NCBI RefSeq assembly: GCF_947489565.1
Contig: NZ_CANLEA010000013.1
Location: 149,969-213,968 of the forward strand
From: an uncultured Kordia sp.
GTDB lineage: Bacteria; Bacteroidota; Bacteroidia; Flavobacteriales; Flavobacteriaceae
Length of the DNA stretch: 64,000 bases
Direction of reading: 5' to 3'
This document shows, in pieces, positions 45,535 through 54,977 of this stretch (its first letter is position 1; each line of letters starts with the position of its first letter). The notes beneath the pieces were generated by a model that did not search any database, was not told where the DNA came from, and was given only the letters and a program-made list of their open reading frames with translations. The translations under genes and the position numbers were made by a program.

Positions 45535-46197
45535 TTATTGTACCCATTCATTGTATGAAAAAGCAGCAATCGTATCATTTTGAGTATTCATAAAGTAATA
45601 CTCAAAATCTTTAGACCAGCCCGAATATATTTCCCCAATACTAATTATTTCAATAACTTCTCCTCCACTATCTTTTATATCAAAATTGATATGACGTAAT
45701 AATTCAGAAATAATTCGCTCATTCACCACTAAATCCGGGAGAGCAGCTCCTCTATTCTCTTTTAGATTGATGAGTAATTTTTCAACTTCTTGAAAAAGAA
45801 ATGAATACGCAACATCATTTTTAGCAGGATGTTGTTGTATGTGTATCAACACATCTGAATAACAGAAATAAAAAGAGAGTCTTCCTGTTTCAATTCTAAT
45901 TTTCTCAGGACATGTTAATGTAGTTGTTTTCAATCGTCTATCATAGCGCCACGGAGGAAATCCCATTGCTAGTTCCTCATTACGCTTTAAAATTAGAAAT
46001 GTAGTGTCTTTTTTTGTTTCTGATGTTATTTGATATCGTCCTCTATAGTCATTTTCAAAACGTTTGAATAATGATGTTTCAAGATTATTGGAGTCTTTAT
46101 ACGTTAATTGTATCTCACTTGTGAGAATTGTGAAGTCTGAACTGGTAGTACATCCAGCAATGAAAAGTATGGTGATCATGAATATTCTATAATTCAT
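45535..46197 (-). CDS. Lipoprotein of unknown function
   Basis: A 220-residue protein with lipobox IAGC (Cys16). The body alternates short strands and helices; segment LKTTTLTCPEKIRIETG followed by FYFCYSD has two cysteines that might pair. No family recognised. Divergent from the pseudouridine synthase gene at 46290. Confidence 0.65.
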   Translation of the reverse strand: MNYRIFMITILFIAGCTTSSDFTILTSEIQLTYKDSNNLETSLFKRFENDYRGRYQITSETKKDTTFLILKRNEELAMGFPPWRYDRRLKTTTLTCPEKIRIETGRLSFYFCYSDVLIHIQQHPAKNDVAYSFLFQEVEKLLINLKENRGAALPDLVVNERIISELLRHINFDIKDSGGEVIEIISIGEIYSGWSKDFEYYFMNTQNDTIAAFSYNEWVQ

Positions 46198-46289
46198 ACA
46201 TGCAATGCGTTTATGGGTTCCATATAAGAAAGATTCTTAAGAAATAAACGTACAAATTGCGAATCCAGTATAGTTTAGTAGTTTTACAG

Positions 46290-46979
46290 ATGATTTTATA
46301 CGAAGACGATTTTGTAATTACTGTGTCAAAACCCAACAATATGCTGGTGCATCATTCGTTGATGGCGCGAAATCAGTCAGATGAACAGACGTTGTTGGAA
46401 TTGCTTCAAGAAAAGTTTGATGCATCTTATTATCCGATACATCGTTTGGACAGGAAAACCTCTGGAATCGTGTTGTGCGCTAAGAAAAAGGAATATGTTT
46501 CAACATTTCAAGCGTTGTTTGTTGAGAATCAGATTGAAAAAGTGTACTATGGTCTTGTTCGAGGTTTTTCTCCAGAAAATGGTGCGATTGATTCTCCTGT
46601 AAAAGGTCGTGATGCAAATGTGCATAAAGAAGCGCTCACACATTTTGAAACGCTCGTGAATATTGAATTGCCAATTCCTGTACAACCTTTTGAAACTTCG
46701 CGTTATAGTTTGGTAAAATTACTTCCAAAGACTGGCAGAATGCATCAATTGCGAATCCATCTTAATAAAATCAGTCATCCGCTTATTGGCGATCCAAAAT
46801 ACGGCGATCGTTTTCATAACAGAATGTTTCAGGAGGAATTTGACATTTCTAATTTGTTTTTGCATGCAGCTTCACTTTCGTTTACGCATCCGTTTTTAAA
46901 TACACCAATGGTGATTCAGTGTCCATTCCCAAGACATTGGTATACAATTACAGAAAAATTTCAATGGAAATTACCTTAA
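46290..46979 (+). CDS. truC: tRNA pseudouridine synthase, RluA family, TruC-like
   Basis: The frame is open from 46257; I place the start at 46290 because the protein then begins MILYEDDFVITVSKPNNMLVH, as homologues do (229 residues). Catalytic Asp is in HRLDRKTSG, with later motifs GRMHQLRIHLNKISHP and GDPKYGDRFHNRMF, the last being characteristic of TruC, which makes pseudouridine 65 in some tRNAs. No S4 domain is seen. RluA-type rRNA modification cannot be excluded fully. Confidence 0.85.
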   Translation: MILYEDDFVITVSKPNNMLVHHSLMARNQSDEQTLLELLQEKFDASYYPIHRLDRKTSGIVLCAKKKEYVSTFQALFVENQIEKVYYGLVRGFSPENGAIDSPVKGRDANVHKEALTHFETLVNIELPIPVQPFETSRYSLVKLLPKTGRMHQLRIHLNKISHPLIGDPKYGDRFHNRMFQEEFDISNLFLHAASLSFTHPFLNTPMVIQCPFPRHWYTITEKFQWKLP

Positions 46980-47121
46980 AAAACATCTAGAAATCTACTT
47001 TTCAATATAGTAGTTATTCTTCAGTTAAAATCGAACCTTTATTATATAAAATGGAGGTAAGTCTATTTCTTTTGGCCATACGATTCTCTTATCTTGAATA
47101 GAAATCATTAAATAGATAATT

Positions 47122-47277
47122 ATGAAAAAAAAGAATTTAAAAAGTTTAAAAATGAACAAAACAGTAATTAGCAACTTTCAGAAGGAAGCTCTTTTAGGTG
47201 GGAATATTAAAACTACTGTCGATCCAGCTTCTAATAGTCATCCACTAATTATCTGTGTTTGCCCATTACGGGGTTAA
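47122..47277 (+). CDS. Probable ribosomal peptide (lanthipeptide-type) precursor
   Basis: A 51-codon ORF too short for usual prediction. The leader is MKKKNLKSLKMNKTVISNFQ, then KEALLGG, and a 24-residue core beginning NIKTTVDPASNSHP and ending IICVCPLRG. The basic Lys/Leu leader ending in Gly-Gly (residues 26-27) is the pattern of Bacteroidota class I lanthipeptide-like precursors cleaved and exported by a bacteriocin ABC transporter. The core has Thr, Ser and two Cys. It is followed at 11 nt by a perfect-type terminator and preceded by 142 bp. No modifying enzyme is in the window, so maturation would need genes elsewhere. Confidence 0.65.
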   Translation: MKKKNLKSLKMNKTVISNFQKEALLGGNIKTTVDPASNSHPLIICVCPLRG

Positions 47278-47287
47278 TAATTTTTTT

Positions 47288-47321
47288 AAACGCTTTCTAC
47301 TTTATAGAGAGCGTTTTTTAG
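47288..47321 (+). terminator. Intrinsic terminator of the peptide-precursor gene
   Basis: AAACGCTTTCTA (47288-47299) pairs with TAGAGAGCGTTT (47305-47316), one mismatch, followed by a T run. It lies 10 nt after the stop at 47277. Confidence 0.8.
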
Positions 47322-47440
47322 TTATCTCAATTATTTCTCCTTAGTATTCAGAAAGGTATCTCTCTCATTTTAAGCTTATAAAATAGTATTCGGCATTACT
47401 TTTGATGCGATTATAGCATTAACATTAAAACCGATTTATT

Positions 47441-48004
47441 ATGAAAATGTCCAGAAAGACCACTTCTGGTATTAACGCTGGCTCTATGGCCGACATTGCG
47501 TTTTTACTACTCATCTTTTTTTTAGTCACCACTACTTTTGATGAAGATCAGGGAATTAATAGTGTCATTGGGAAACCTTGTCCCGAAGGTACTGATTGTA
47601 ATTCAGAGATTCGTACAAAGAATGTGTTTAAGATTAAACTGAATAAAAATGATCAGTTAATGGCAAACAATGAATTTATTTCTATTGATGCGTTGCGTGA
47701 AAACGTCAAAGCTTTTGTAGACAATAATGGCGATACCTCTTGTGATTATTGTAATGGAACTAAAAAGGAGAATTTATCCGATCATCCGACAAAAGCGATT
47801 ATTGCTATTGAAACCGATCGTGAAGCCTCGTACAATGCCTATGTTGGCATCCAAAATGAATTAATGGGCGCGTATGCTGAATTGCGCACCACTTTAAGCA
47901 AAGCTAAATTTCAAAAAGACGTTAAAGATTTGACTAAGGAAGAACTGAAAGTATTAAAAGATTCCTACCCTTTTTTAATTACAGAAGCTGAGTTAGGAAA
48001 ATAG
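47441..48004 (+). CDS. exbD: ExbD/TolR-family biopolymer transport protein
   Basis: A 187-residue inner-membrane protein. After a short cytoplasmic end, the helix AFLLLIFFLVTTTF with the preceding MADIAF (conserved Asp of the proton path) identifies the ExbD/TolR family; the periplasmic domain follows. It has a Cys-rich insert (SCDYCNG) around residue 105-111. The ExbB/TonB partners are not adjacent, so it joins complexes encoded elsewhere. Confidence 0.88.
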   Translation: MKMSRKTTSGINAGSMADIAFLLLIFFLVTTTFDEDQGINSVIGKPCPEGTDCNSEIRTKNVFKIKLNKNDQLMANNEFISIDALRENVKAFVDNNGDTSCDYCNGTKKENLSDHPTKAIIAIETDREASYNAYVGIQNELMGAYAELRTTLSKAKFQKDVKDLTKEELKVLKDSYPFLITEAELGK

Positions 48005-48023
48005 ATTTATTTTTTAGCTATTA

Positions 48024-48057
48024 AAAAGCCCGATACAAATCTCTGTACCGGGCTTTT
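48024..48057. terminator. Bidirectional terminator
   Basis: AAAAGCCCGATACA (48024-48037) pairs with TGTACCGGGCTTTT (48044-48057), 13 of 14, 6-nt loop, between the convergent ExbD gene (ends 48004) and the multidomain gene (ends 48083). Confidence 0.85.
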
Positions 48058-48082
48058 CGTGTAGTTTAGTGAGCGTTTGAAA

Positions 48083-51000
48083 TTAGTTTCTGATAAACTT
48101 TTTAGTAAGTGTATTATGTCCATCAAAAATTTCTAAGAAATATATACCTGATGGAATTTTACTGACTTGTATTTGATTGCTCACCGTTCCAGCTACAATA
48201 GCTTGTCCGTACAAATTGATAATTTTATACGTTTTTGCCGTTCCATGATCTAGTTTTATGTTTAGTACACTACCACGAACCGGATTTGGGAAGATGGTCA
48301 TTGAATTAGCTCCATTGGAAGCTACAACCGTATTTGTATCTTCTTTATCTTTTGTTGTGGTTGTTTCTTGACGTGCCGCTAAAGTTGTTTTCAATTCTAC
48401 TTTATCAATAGCAACATCTGCTTGCCAAGTTCCGCCAGTAACTCTGTTGAAGCGCAATTGTACACTGCCACCAACATATGCAGAGATGTCTAAATTTACA
48501 TTGAGCCATTGGTTTCCTTTGTTTCCTGATTCGGTCCAAATGGTATTCCAAGACAATCCGTTGTCATTGCTAATTTCAAGTGAAATAGTCCCCATATCAT
48601 CAGATCCAAACATATGGTAGCTAAAGCTGAATGATGCACTTGCTTCATTTGTTAAGTCATAACAAGGTGAATTGATGATGGCTTGTTTGTTAGGGAAACC
48701 TGTACCATTTCCAGAAGCTTCCACATAGATATAGAAGTTTCCATCCGTAGCACTTGAAGGTCCTGTATTGTTTGATGGAGTTCCGTTTGAATCAACTGTC
48801 CAGTCAATATCGTCTTGTCCAGACTGTGTCCAATCACCAAGCGTATTTTCGTAACTTTCTGTATATGGATACGTTCCTATTCCGTTTGCACAACCTTCTA
48901 CTACGATTTCTTGATCGATTAAGCTGATATTGTCAATCGCGATATCTGCTCTCCATGTGCTTCCTGTTACTCTATTGAAACGTAGTTGTACATTGCTTCC
49001 TGTGTATGCAGAAAGATCTAAGTTGGTTGTTTGCCAAGCATTTCCTTGATTTCCTGTTTTTGTCCAGATAGAAGTCCAAGTAGCGCCAGCATCTTCACTG
49101 ATTTCTACATCCAATGTTCCCATATCCGTTCCAAACATGTGATAGTTAAAGCTAAATGTAGCTTGTGTTAACTGCGTTAAATCAAAACATGGAGATGTTA
49201 AAATAGCTTGTTTGTCAGGATATCCTGCACCATTTCCAGAAGCTTCCACATATACATACGAATTTCCATCAATAGCACTTTCTGGTCCTGTTCCATTTGA
49301 AGGTGTTGTTCCAGAATTTAATGTCCAATCAATATCATCTTGTGTAGATTGCGTCCATCCGCCAAGCGAATTTTCAAAACTTTCAGCATATGGGAATGTA
49401 TCAATTCCATTAGCACAACCCACACCAACTTCTTCTACAGTGATCGTTCGTGTTACTTCTACAGCAGCATTTCCAGCGGCATCACTTACATTATAACGTA
49501 CTGTATAAGTTCCAGCTACAGCGGTATCAACCGTTCCTGTAATGCTGATATTTGCAGTAATATCTCCGTCAATATTGTCTGTTGCTGTTGCTCCTAATTC
49601 TGTATACGCATCACCTACATTTAAGTTGATACTAGCATTTCCGTTTAAGGTAATTACAGGAATTGTGGTATCTGCTAATACAGTTATCGTACGTGTTACT
49701 TGTACAGCGGCATTTCCAGCAGCATCATTCACGTTGTAATTAATTAAGTAAGTTCCCGCGACAGCAGTATCCACCGTTCCAGTAATGCTAATATTTGCGG
49801 TAATGTCTCCATCTACATTGTCCGTTGCTGTAGCGCCTAATTCTGTATACGTGTCACCAATATTTAAGGTAATTGTAGCATTTCCATTTAAAGTAATCAC
49901 AGGAATTGTTGTGTCTGCTAATACAGTTACTGTACGTGTAACTTCTGCAGCGGCATTTCCAGCAGCATCATTTACATTGTAACGAATTAAGTAAGTTCCT
50001 GCGACAGTTGTATCAACCGTTCCGCTAGTGCTAATATTTGCAGTAATGTCTCCGTCTACATTGTCTGTTGCTGTAGCGCCTAATTCTGTATACGCATCAC
50101 CAATATTTAAGGTAATTGCGGCACTTCCATTAAGCGTAATCACAGGAATGGTAGTATCTGCCGTTACATTTACATTTCTAATGACTTCTGTAGCTGCATT
50201 TCCAGCAGCATCACTTACATTGTAACGAACTACATACATTCCTGCTGTAGACGTATCAACATTTCCACTGATACTAATATTTGCAGTAATATCTCCGTCT
50301 ACATTATCCGTTGCAGTTGCTCCTAATTCTGTATAAACATCACCAACATTTAAGCTGATTGGACTATTTCCATTCAATATGATTACTGGCGCAATGTCAT
50401 CGACAAGTTCCACAACATTGACTGTTCTTGTAACTTCTGCGGCTTGATTATTTGCTGCATCTCTAACATTATAAGATAGTGTGTATGTTCCAGCTACAGC
50501 TGTATTTACCGTTCCAGTTACTTCAATTAAATCGCTAATATCACCATCTACATTATCTAGCGCCGTTGCACCAGCATCTGTATACGTGTCATTTACAAAT
50601 ATTTGAATTGGATTTTCTCCTAATAGTGTAATAATTGGCGCTACAGAATCTGGTTCTGCAGAAACAATGTTTACCGTATAATCTTCTACTTCACCATACG
50701 TAAAAGTTTCACAAGGTGTTGGTAATGCGTTGTATTTCATGGAAATACGAATTCTAGTTGCACCATTTGGCACAGACGTAGGAATGGTAATTGTAGCACT
50801 TACCGGCGTTTCTTGTGTATTTCCTTGTGTCCATATTTGTTCTCCAGCATCGGTAAAGTCTCCATCTTGATTGTAATCAATCCAAGCAGCATAAGATTCG
50901 TTGTATACTGTTCCTGTCCATGTTGGTGTTACTGTCAATACATATTGTCCATTTTTTACTAAATCCGTAGATATATTGGTAAAATCTGAATAGAATTGTG

Positions 51001-52681
51001 CTCCAGAAGCATTGTCTATATCTCCAAATTGCACTCTGCTAATAAATTCGTCAGTTACATTTTCACTCGCTGAATCACAATAGTTTAATATTACGTTTGG
51101 TAATGTTAGGAAGTTTATTTCATTGCTTGAAGCAGATTCGTTTCCAGCAGAATCTATTGCTGTTAGTCTAATTGTATAACTTGTATCAGGTGTTAGATTT
51201 GTCAATACATAATTGGTCACTTGTGGAATCGTTTCTCGTAAAGTACCATTTTGATAAATATTATAGCCAGTTACATCTACATTGTCTACAGAAGTACTCC
51301 ATAATAAATCTGCCGTTGTTTCAGTAATATTTACCGCAGATAAAGCAGACGGCGCTGTTGGCGGTTCTGTATCTTGTGAAATATCTGTCACAATAGAAAT
51401 GGTTTGTGATGTAGAGAAATATCCGCATGTTCCAGCAGTATACGTAATTACATAATCTCCAGGAGTTGAATTTGCAGTGTCAATTTCTCCTGTTGCAGCA
51501 TTGATAGCTAATCCAGCTGGCGCAGAGAATGTTCCTGTAGTAATAGGATTCATCAAAATTGGTGTCGGATTTGGTCCGTTGATCGCATACATGCTAGCCA
51601 AAAATCCAAAACTTGCATAATCGTTGTAATGTGTGTCAATAAAGTTTAGCACTACTGCTGCATAATCTTTGGCAAAAGGCACTAAAGTTTGTGGTCTTGA
51701 ATCGTATACTTGACCATTATAGGTTCCTAAGTCACGTACACGACGGTTGACTTCCGTCATGATTCCGTCAATATTTCCAGCTCCACCAGTTCCGTCACTT
51801 GTACCATTTCCTGATCCGTGTCGACGGTTGTTGTAAAAGTCTCCATCAAAATATGCGTTTCCATATGGACGTGTATCATCGCAAGTTCCTCCGCCATTGT
51901 TGGTAGCGCTTGGCACAGTTCTGTAACCATTTGTACTTCCGCAACCTGCATGACCTAAACTTGCATAGAATATTCCAGAAGCATTTTGAAACATTTCTCC
52001 AAGACTGTTATTTCCTCTTATGAGTTGCTCGTGCGTTAGATTGTTTAAGTTATTATTTACTAAGTTTCTTATTGTAGACTTATTAATAATGCTTGCTGCG
52101 TTTAGGTTTGATGAATTCAATTCGTCTGCAGTGATATTGTATCCAGCTTCTATTCTTGGAACTGAATGACTTTGACCATGTAAGTCAATATACAATCCTT
52201 TTCCCCAATTAGCTTCTACAGAGGCACTTGCTTGGTCAATAAATCCATGAAAAGCTGTCCAATGATCAGCGGCATTTGCATTGCCACAAGTTGCTTCATT
52301 AATTTCACGGTTTGGATCGAGTTTAGACCTGTGTAAATTGTTAATGATAACATGTGCATAGCAACCTGTAAGTTCAAAGATTTCTTTTTGAATTTCACGT
52401 ACTAAAATGTCTGTATTGTCATCTCTTTCATTAGTTCCGCATGATCTATCTGGTAAAGAACTGTCGTTATCAGGATAAAATATCCCTCCAATTGTTTGTC
52501 CAGATTGTTGTATTCCTCCATGTGGCGCAGAAATAATAATCGGTAAGTTTCCTGGAATGTACTCAATGTAGTTACGGGTATCGCCAGCTGTTTGCTCGTA
52601 AAAGATCGATACGCCTGGTGTTTGTGCTTGCAAATAAGACGCAAGTAAACATAACACCATTAGGTGTAGAATTTTTTTCAT
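48083..52681 (-). CDS. T9SS multidomain protein: N-formylglutamate-amidohydrolase-like, FN3, GEVED, DUF5011 x5, MAM x2
   Basis: A 1532-residue secreted protein. Signal peptide (to ~19), then an N-formylglutamate amidohydrolase-like domain with ISAPHGG, NLHRSKLDPNRE and YIDLHGQSH (residues ~20-370), a cadherin-like linker, an FN3 domain (about 430-530), a GEVED domain (DYNQDGDFTDAGEQIW ... GEVEDYTV, ~535-680), five DUF5011 Ig-like units (about 683-1090) and two MAM-like domains (CANGI ... IDNISLI; CANGI ... IDKVELK). The C-terminus is a T9SS type A domain (IFPNPVRGSVLNIK). The amidohydrolase-like fold often acts on carboxyl-linked N-acyl groups; here a cell-surface peptidoglycan or peptide substrate is likely. 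It may also be an adhesin. Confidence 0.85.
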   Translation of the reverse strand: MKKILHLMVLCLLASYLQAQTPGVSIFYEQTAGDTRNYIEYIPGNLPIIISAPHGGIQQSGQTIGGIFYPDNDSSLPDRSCGTNERDDNTDILVREIQKEIFELTGCYAHVIINNLHRSKLDPNREINEATCGNANAADHWTAFHGFIDQASASVEANWGKGLYIDLHGQSHSVPRIEAGYNITADELNSSNLNAASIINKSTIRNLVNNNLNNLTHEQLIRGNNSLGEMFQNASGIFYASLGHAGCGSTNGYRTVPSATNNGGGTCDDTRPYGNAYFDGDFYNNRRHGSGNGTSDGTGGAGNIDGIMTEVNRRVRDLGTYNGQVYDSRPQTLVPFAKDYAAVVLNFIDTHYNDYASFGFLASMYAINGPNPTPILMNPITTGTFSAPAGLAINAATGEIDTANSTPGDYVITYTAGTCGYFSTSQTISIVTDISQDTEPPTAPSALSAVNITETTADLLWSTSVDNVDVTGYNIYQNGTLRETIPQVTNYVLTNLTPDTSYTIRLTAIDSAGNESASSNEINFLTLPNVILNYCDSASENVTDEFISRVQFGDIDNASGAQFYSDFTNISTDLVKNGQYVLTVTPTWTGTVYNESYAAWIDYNQDGDFTDAGEQIWTQGNTQETPVSATITIPTSVPNGATRIRISMKYNALPTPCETFTYGEVEDYTVNIVSAEPDSVAPIITLLGENPIQIFVNDTYTDAGATALDNVDGDISDLIEVTGTVNTAVAGTYTLSYNVRDAANNQAAEVTRTVNVVELVDDIAPVIILNGNSPISLNVGDVYTELGATATDNVDGDITANISISGNVDTSTAGMYVVRYNVSDAAGNAATEVIRNVNVTADTTIPVITLNGSAAITLNIGDAYTELGATATDNVDGDITANISTSGTVDTTVAGTYLIRYNVNDAAGNAAAEVTRTVTVLADTTIPVITLNGNATITLNIGDTYTELGATATDNVDGDITANISITGTVDTAVAGTYLINYNVNDAAGNAAVQVTRTITVLADTTIPVITLNGNASINLNVGDAYTELGATATDNIDGDITANISITGTVDTAVAGTYTVRYNVSDAAGNAAVEVTRTITVEEVGVGCANGIDTFPYAESFENSLGGWTQSTQDDIDWTLNSGTTPSNGTGPESAIDGNSYVYVEASGNGAGYPDKQAILTSPCFDLTQLTQATFSFNYHMFGTDMGTLDVEISEDAGATWTSIWTKTGNQGNAWQTTNLDLSAYTGSNVQLRFNRVTGSTWRADIAIDNISLIDQEIVVEGCANGIGTYPYTESYENTLGDWTQSGQDDIDWTVDSNGTPSNNTGPSSATDGNFYIYVEASGNGTGFPNKQAIINSPCYDLTNEASASFSFSYHMFGSDDMGTISLEISNDNGLSWNTIWTESGNKGNQWLNVNLDISAYVGGSVQLRFNRVTGGTWQADVAIDKVELKTTLAARQETTTTKDKEDTNTVVASNGANSMTIFPNPVRGSVLNIKLDHGTAKTYKIINLYGQAIVAGTVSNQIQVSKIPSGIYFLEIFDGHNTLTKKFIRN
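49436..50655 (-). repeat. Five tandem ~243-bp coding repeats
   Basis: Each unit of about 81 codons encodes a DUF5011 Ig-like module with the core GATATDNVDGDITANIS and the linker DTTIPVITLNG. Units 3 to 5 (coordinates below 50.2 kb) are nearly identical at the DNA level, units 1 and 2 less so. Recent duplication or gene conversion, and a spot for slippage-driven length variation. Confidence 0.85.
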
Positions 52682-53103
52682 GGTTTTTTACTAATTAGGT
52701 TAAGTTCAAAGAGATTATTTTGGGGTAAATAACCTGTTAAAACAGTCTTTATTTTTTGAAAAATTCATTCAGGGCAAAATGTGTATTTTCAAGGGCTATT
52801 TTAATACTCTTATAAAGCTAGCGTCATTTAAAATGATCTCCAGACTATTTAGTTGACTGTACTTAAACTATCGTTAAAACGCATGTTATTATCGATTAAA
52901 TACACTTTTTTAGGTTTAAATGCATAAAAAATGTAAAAAACTTAAGAATTATTGATTAAATATTTTTGGTTTTACCTTATCTATTTTAGGGTTTTTACTT
53001 ACGTTATTGCATATTTCGGAATGTTAGGTCTTTTTTGTTATTTTTTTTTCATAAAAAAAGCGTCTTTTTTCAAAAACGCTTGTATTTAGTAAGAAACTAT
53101 GTA
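52682..53103. other. Intergenic region upstream of the multidomain gene
   Basis: 422 bp, AT-rich, with no gene. The left part would hold the promoter of the minus-strand multidomain gene and the right end the terminator of the patatin-like gene (53050-53081). I see nothing else. Confidence 0.5.
53050..53081 (-). terminator. Terminator of the patatin-like gene
   Basis: AAGCG (53058-53062) pairs with CGCTT (53077-53081) extended by the A/T stems in between; on the minus strand a T run follows. Starts 22 nt after the stop at 53104. Confidence 0.6.
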
Positions 53104-54795
53104 TTAGCTCTTTAAGGATTCCACATGAAACATTGGATTCTTATTGAATTTTTTCCAATCATCTTCCAAGGCATCATAAAGTGCATCCATGTCTTTTAAT
53201 TGTTCTTCAGAGAATTCAATTTTGCTATTTTTCAAGTCAATTATATAATCCATCAATGTATAGCAAATTGTAAACTGTCCGCAAGCAATCAAGGTATCCA
53301 TACGTCCTTTGGCAATATCTGTTTTGTCCCACCAAAGTGTTGTAGGAGTTTCAGAAGCTGTTAAGGCTACATTTTCTAGCAATGTAGATGGTTTTGTCGT
53401 AATAGCTTTGTTGAATGGTTGCCTTCCATAAGCAGTTTTGGCTCCATTGAGTTGATATACTGTAGAAGTGACAGACCTGAATTCGCGTCCTTTTTTAAAG
53501 TATAAGAACTTATAGTTTAGACGTCGTATTTGTTTTAAAAAGATATCGTTTACCATCACAACAGTTGTGCTGATGCGTTCTGTAAGCATTCGCTGTACCA
53601 AATCTAATCGTAGTTTTCTAAAACTCAAGACATCATCAACTAAAGGTTGTGGTACATTTTTTCGGAACATGGAAGAAACCCAGTTTACAGCAAATCCTTT
53701 TACAATGCCTGCGCCAATTCCAAAAACCGTCAGTAAAATTCCAACTCCAGTAATAATTCCACCAATAATGTATAACGCTGGCCACGATCTTCCACTGATA
53801 ATTTCAAAGGAATTGAGAACGATCATCAAAACACCAATCAATAATAAAATCCAATAGAGTGGTTTTACGCCAAAGTAACTAAGAATGTTTGAAGCTTTGG
53901 TTTTTATATTTTCACCTTCATAAATTGCTTTGGGTTCTGGTTGCCAAGGTGTCATTTTATAACTTGCCACATCACTTACAATGATTAAGTCTAGCTCACG
54001 CTTCTTTTTAGGATCATCTTCATCTTTCCTGCGTTCACTAATACGTAGCATACTTCCAATCCCTTGATTGTCAGCAATTCCACCATCCATAATTCCGACT
54101 CCATCCGAGAATAATTCTAAATTCTTTACCGATTTGTAGTTGCTGCTTTCTTGATCTCTTATATAATCATCCGGAAAAACCAATGGTTCAAATCCTAATG
54201 GAAAACACGAAGAAGATGCTACAATATCAGCCAGTTGTATTTCGTTTTTTATTTTAGTGACTTCTGATTTCCCCAAAGGATTGTTTCCAAATTTCCCCGT
54301 ATTTTGAAAGCGAAATACCAACCCAAAAGAAAAATCAGTTGCGTTGAAGCAGACATATTTTAGATTTGGAGAAGTCGGTTCTGCAAAAATTTTAAAATCA
54401 TCCTTATAAATATCCATTTCTGCATACGTCAAAGCAAAAGCGTTGATAAGTGAACGTTTTTTATGCGGATTATCTCTCCAAACTTGGTCATCGCTCAGTT
54501 TTGCAATGGCCGTTTCTAAAAGTTTGTCTTTCCCAGGTTCAAAATTGGTGTAAAATTTTTGAAAGAAAGTTTTAAAATCAAAATTAGGATCTTGCACTGC
54601 CTTGGAATAAGCGACACCAAATAAGGTTCCACCACTTACTGTACTTACAGCTTCCACATTGTCTACCAACGAGTGATTTTGATACTGTATTTTTTCTAGG
54701 TACGATACAACACCAAGCGAAAAGAACGTAGCGCGATAACCGCCACCACTGAAACAAAGCCCGATGCTTTTAAATGGAATAAAGTCTTTTGACAT
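53104..54795 (-). CDS. Patatin-like phospholipase with internal membrane segment
   Basis: A 563-residue protein. Patatin signature: glycine-rich loop FSGGGYRATFFSLGV, nucleophile Ser in STVSGGTLFG, and catalytic Asp in DGGIADNQG. No signal peptide. Unusual are two adjacent hydrophobic stretches at about residues 308-375 (YWILLLIGVLMIVLNSF, ALYIIGGIITGVGILLTVFG), which would anchor it in the inner membrane. The neighbours (amine oxidase and the T9SS gene) do not tell its partner. Patatin lipases in bacteria act in lipid remodelling, toxicity or defence. Confidence 0.85.
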   Translation of the reverse strand: MSKDFIPFKSIGLCFSGGGYRATFFSLGVVSYLEKIQYQNHSLVDNVEAVSTVSGGTLFGVAYSKAVQDPNFDFKTFFQKFYTNFEPGKDKLLETAIAKLSDDQVWRDNPHKKRSLINAFALTYAEMDIYKDDFKIFAEPTSPNLKYVCFNATDFSFGLVFRFQNTGKFGNNPLGKSEVTKIKNEIQLADIVASSSCFPLGFEPLVFPDDYIRDQESSNYKSVKNLELFSDGVGIMDGGIADNQGIGSMLRISERRKDEDDPKKKRELDLIIVSDVASYKMTPWQPEPKAIYEGENIKTKASNILSYFGVKPLYWILLLIGVLMIVLNSFEIISGRSWPALYIIGGIITGVGILLTVFGIGAGIVKGFAVNWVSSMFRKNVPQPLVDDVLSFRKLRLDLVQRMLTERISTTVVMVNDIFLKQIRRLNYKFLYFKKGREFRSVTSTVYQLNGAKTAYGRQPFNKAITTKPSTLLENVALTASETPTTLWWDKTDIAKGRMDTLIACGQFTICYTLMDYIIDLKNSKIEFSEEQLKDMDALYDALEDDWKKFNKNPMFHVESLKS

Positions 54796-54895
54796 AATAG
54801 TAGTATATGGTTAGTTTTTGTTAATTATTGTACTGTGAGGTTATTTCAATCTTGGGGAAGTCTCTCAAATATACTCATTTTTAACTATATAAAAA

Positions 54896-54930
54896 CCAAA
54901 AGGAAAGCTTTAAAAACACTTTCCTTTTGG
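54896..54930 (-). terminator. Terminator of the amine oxidase gene
   Basis: A perfect 12-bp stem, CCAAAAGGAAAG (54896-54907) with CTTTCCTTTTGG (54919-54930), 11-nt loop, T-rich on the minus strand downstream. Confidence 0.85.
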
Positions 54931-54977
54931 AGCACTTAATAGTTGTTAGTATTTGATTCTGAGAATCCTACAGAGGT

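Noticed and set aside
49542..50225. Three plus-strand frames spaced 243 bp
   Set aside because: They are mirror frames of the DUF5011 coding repeats on the minus strand, not genes.
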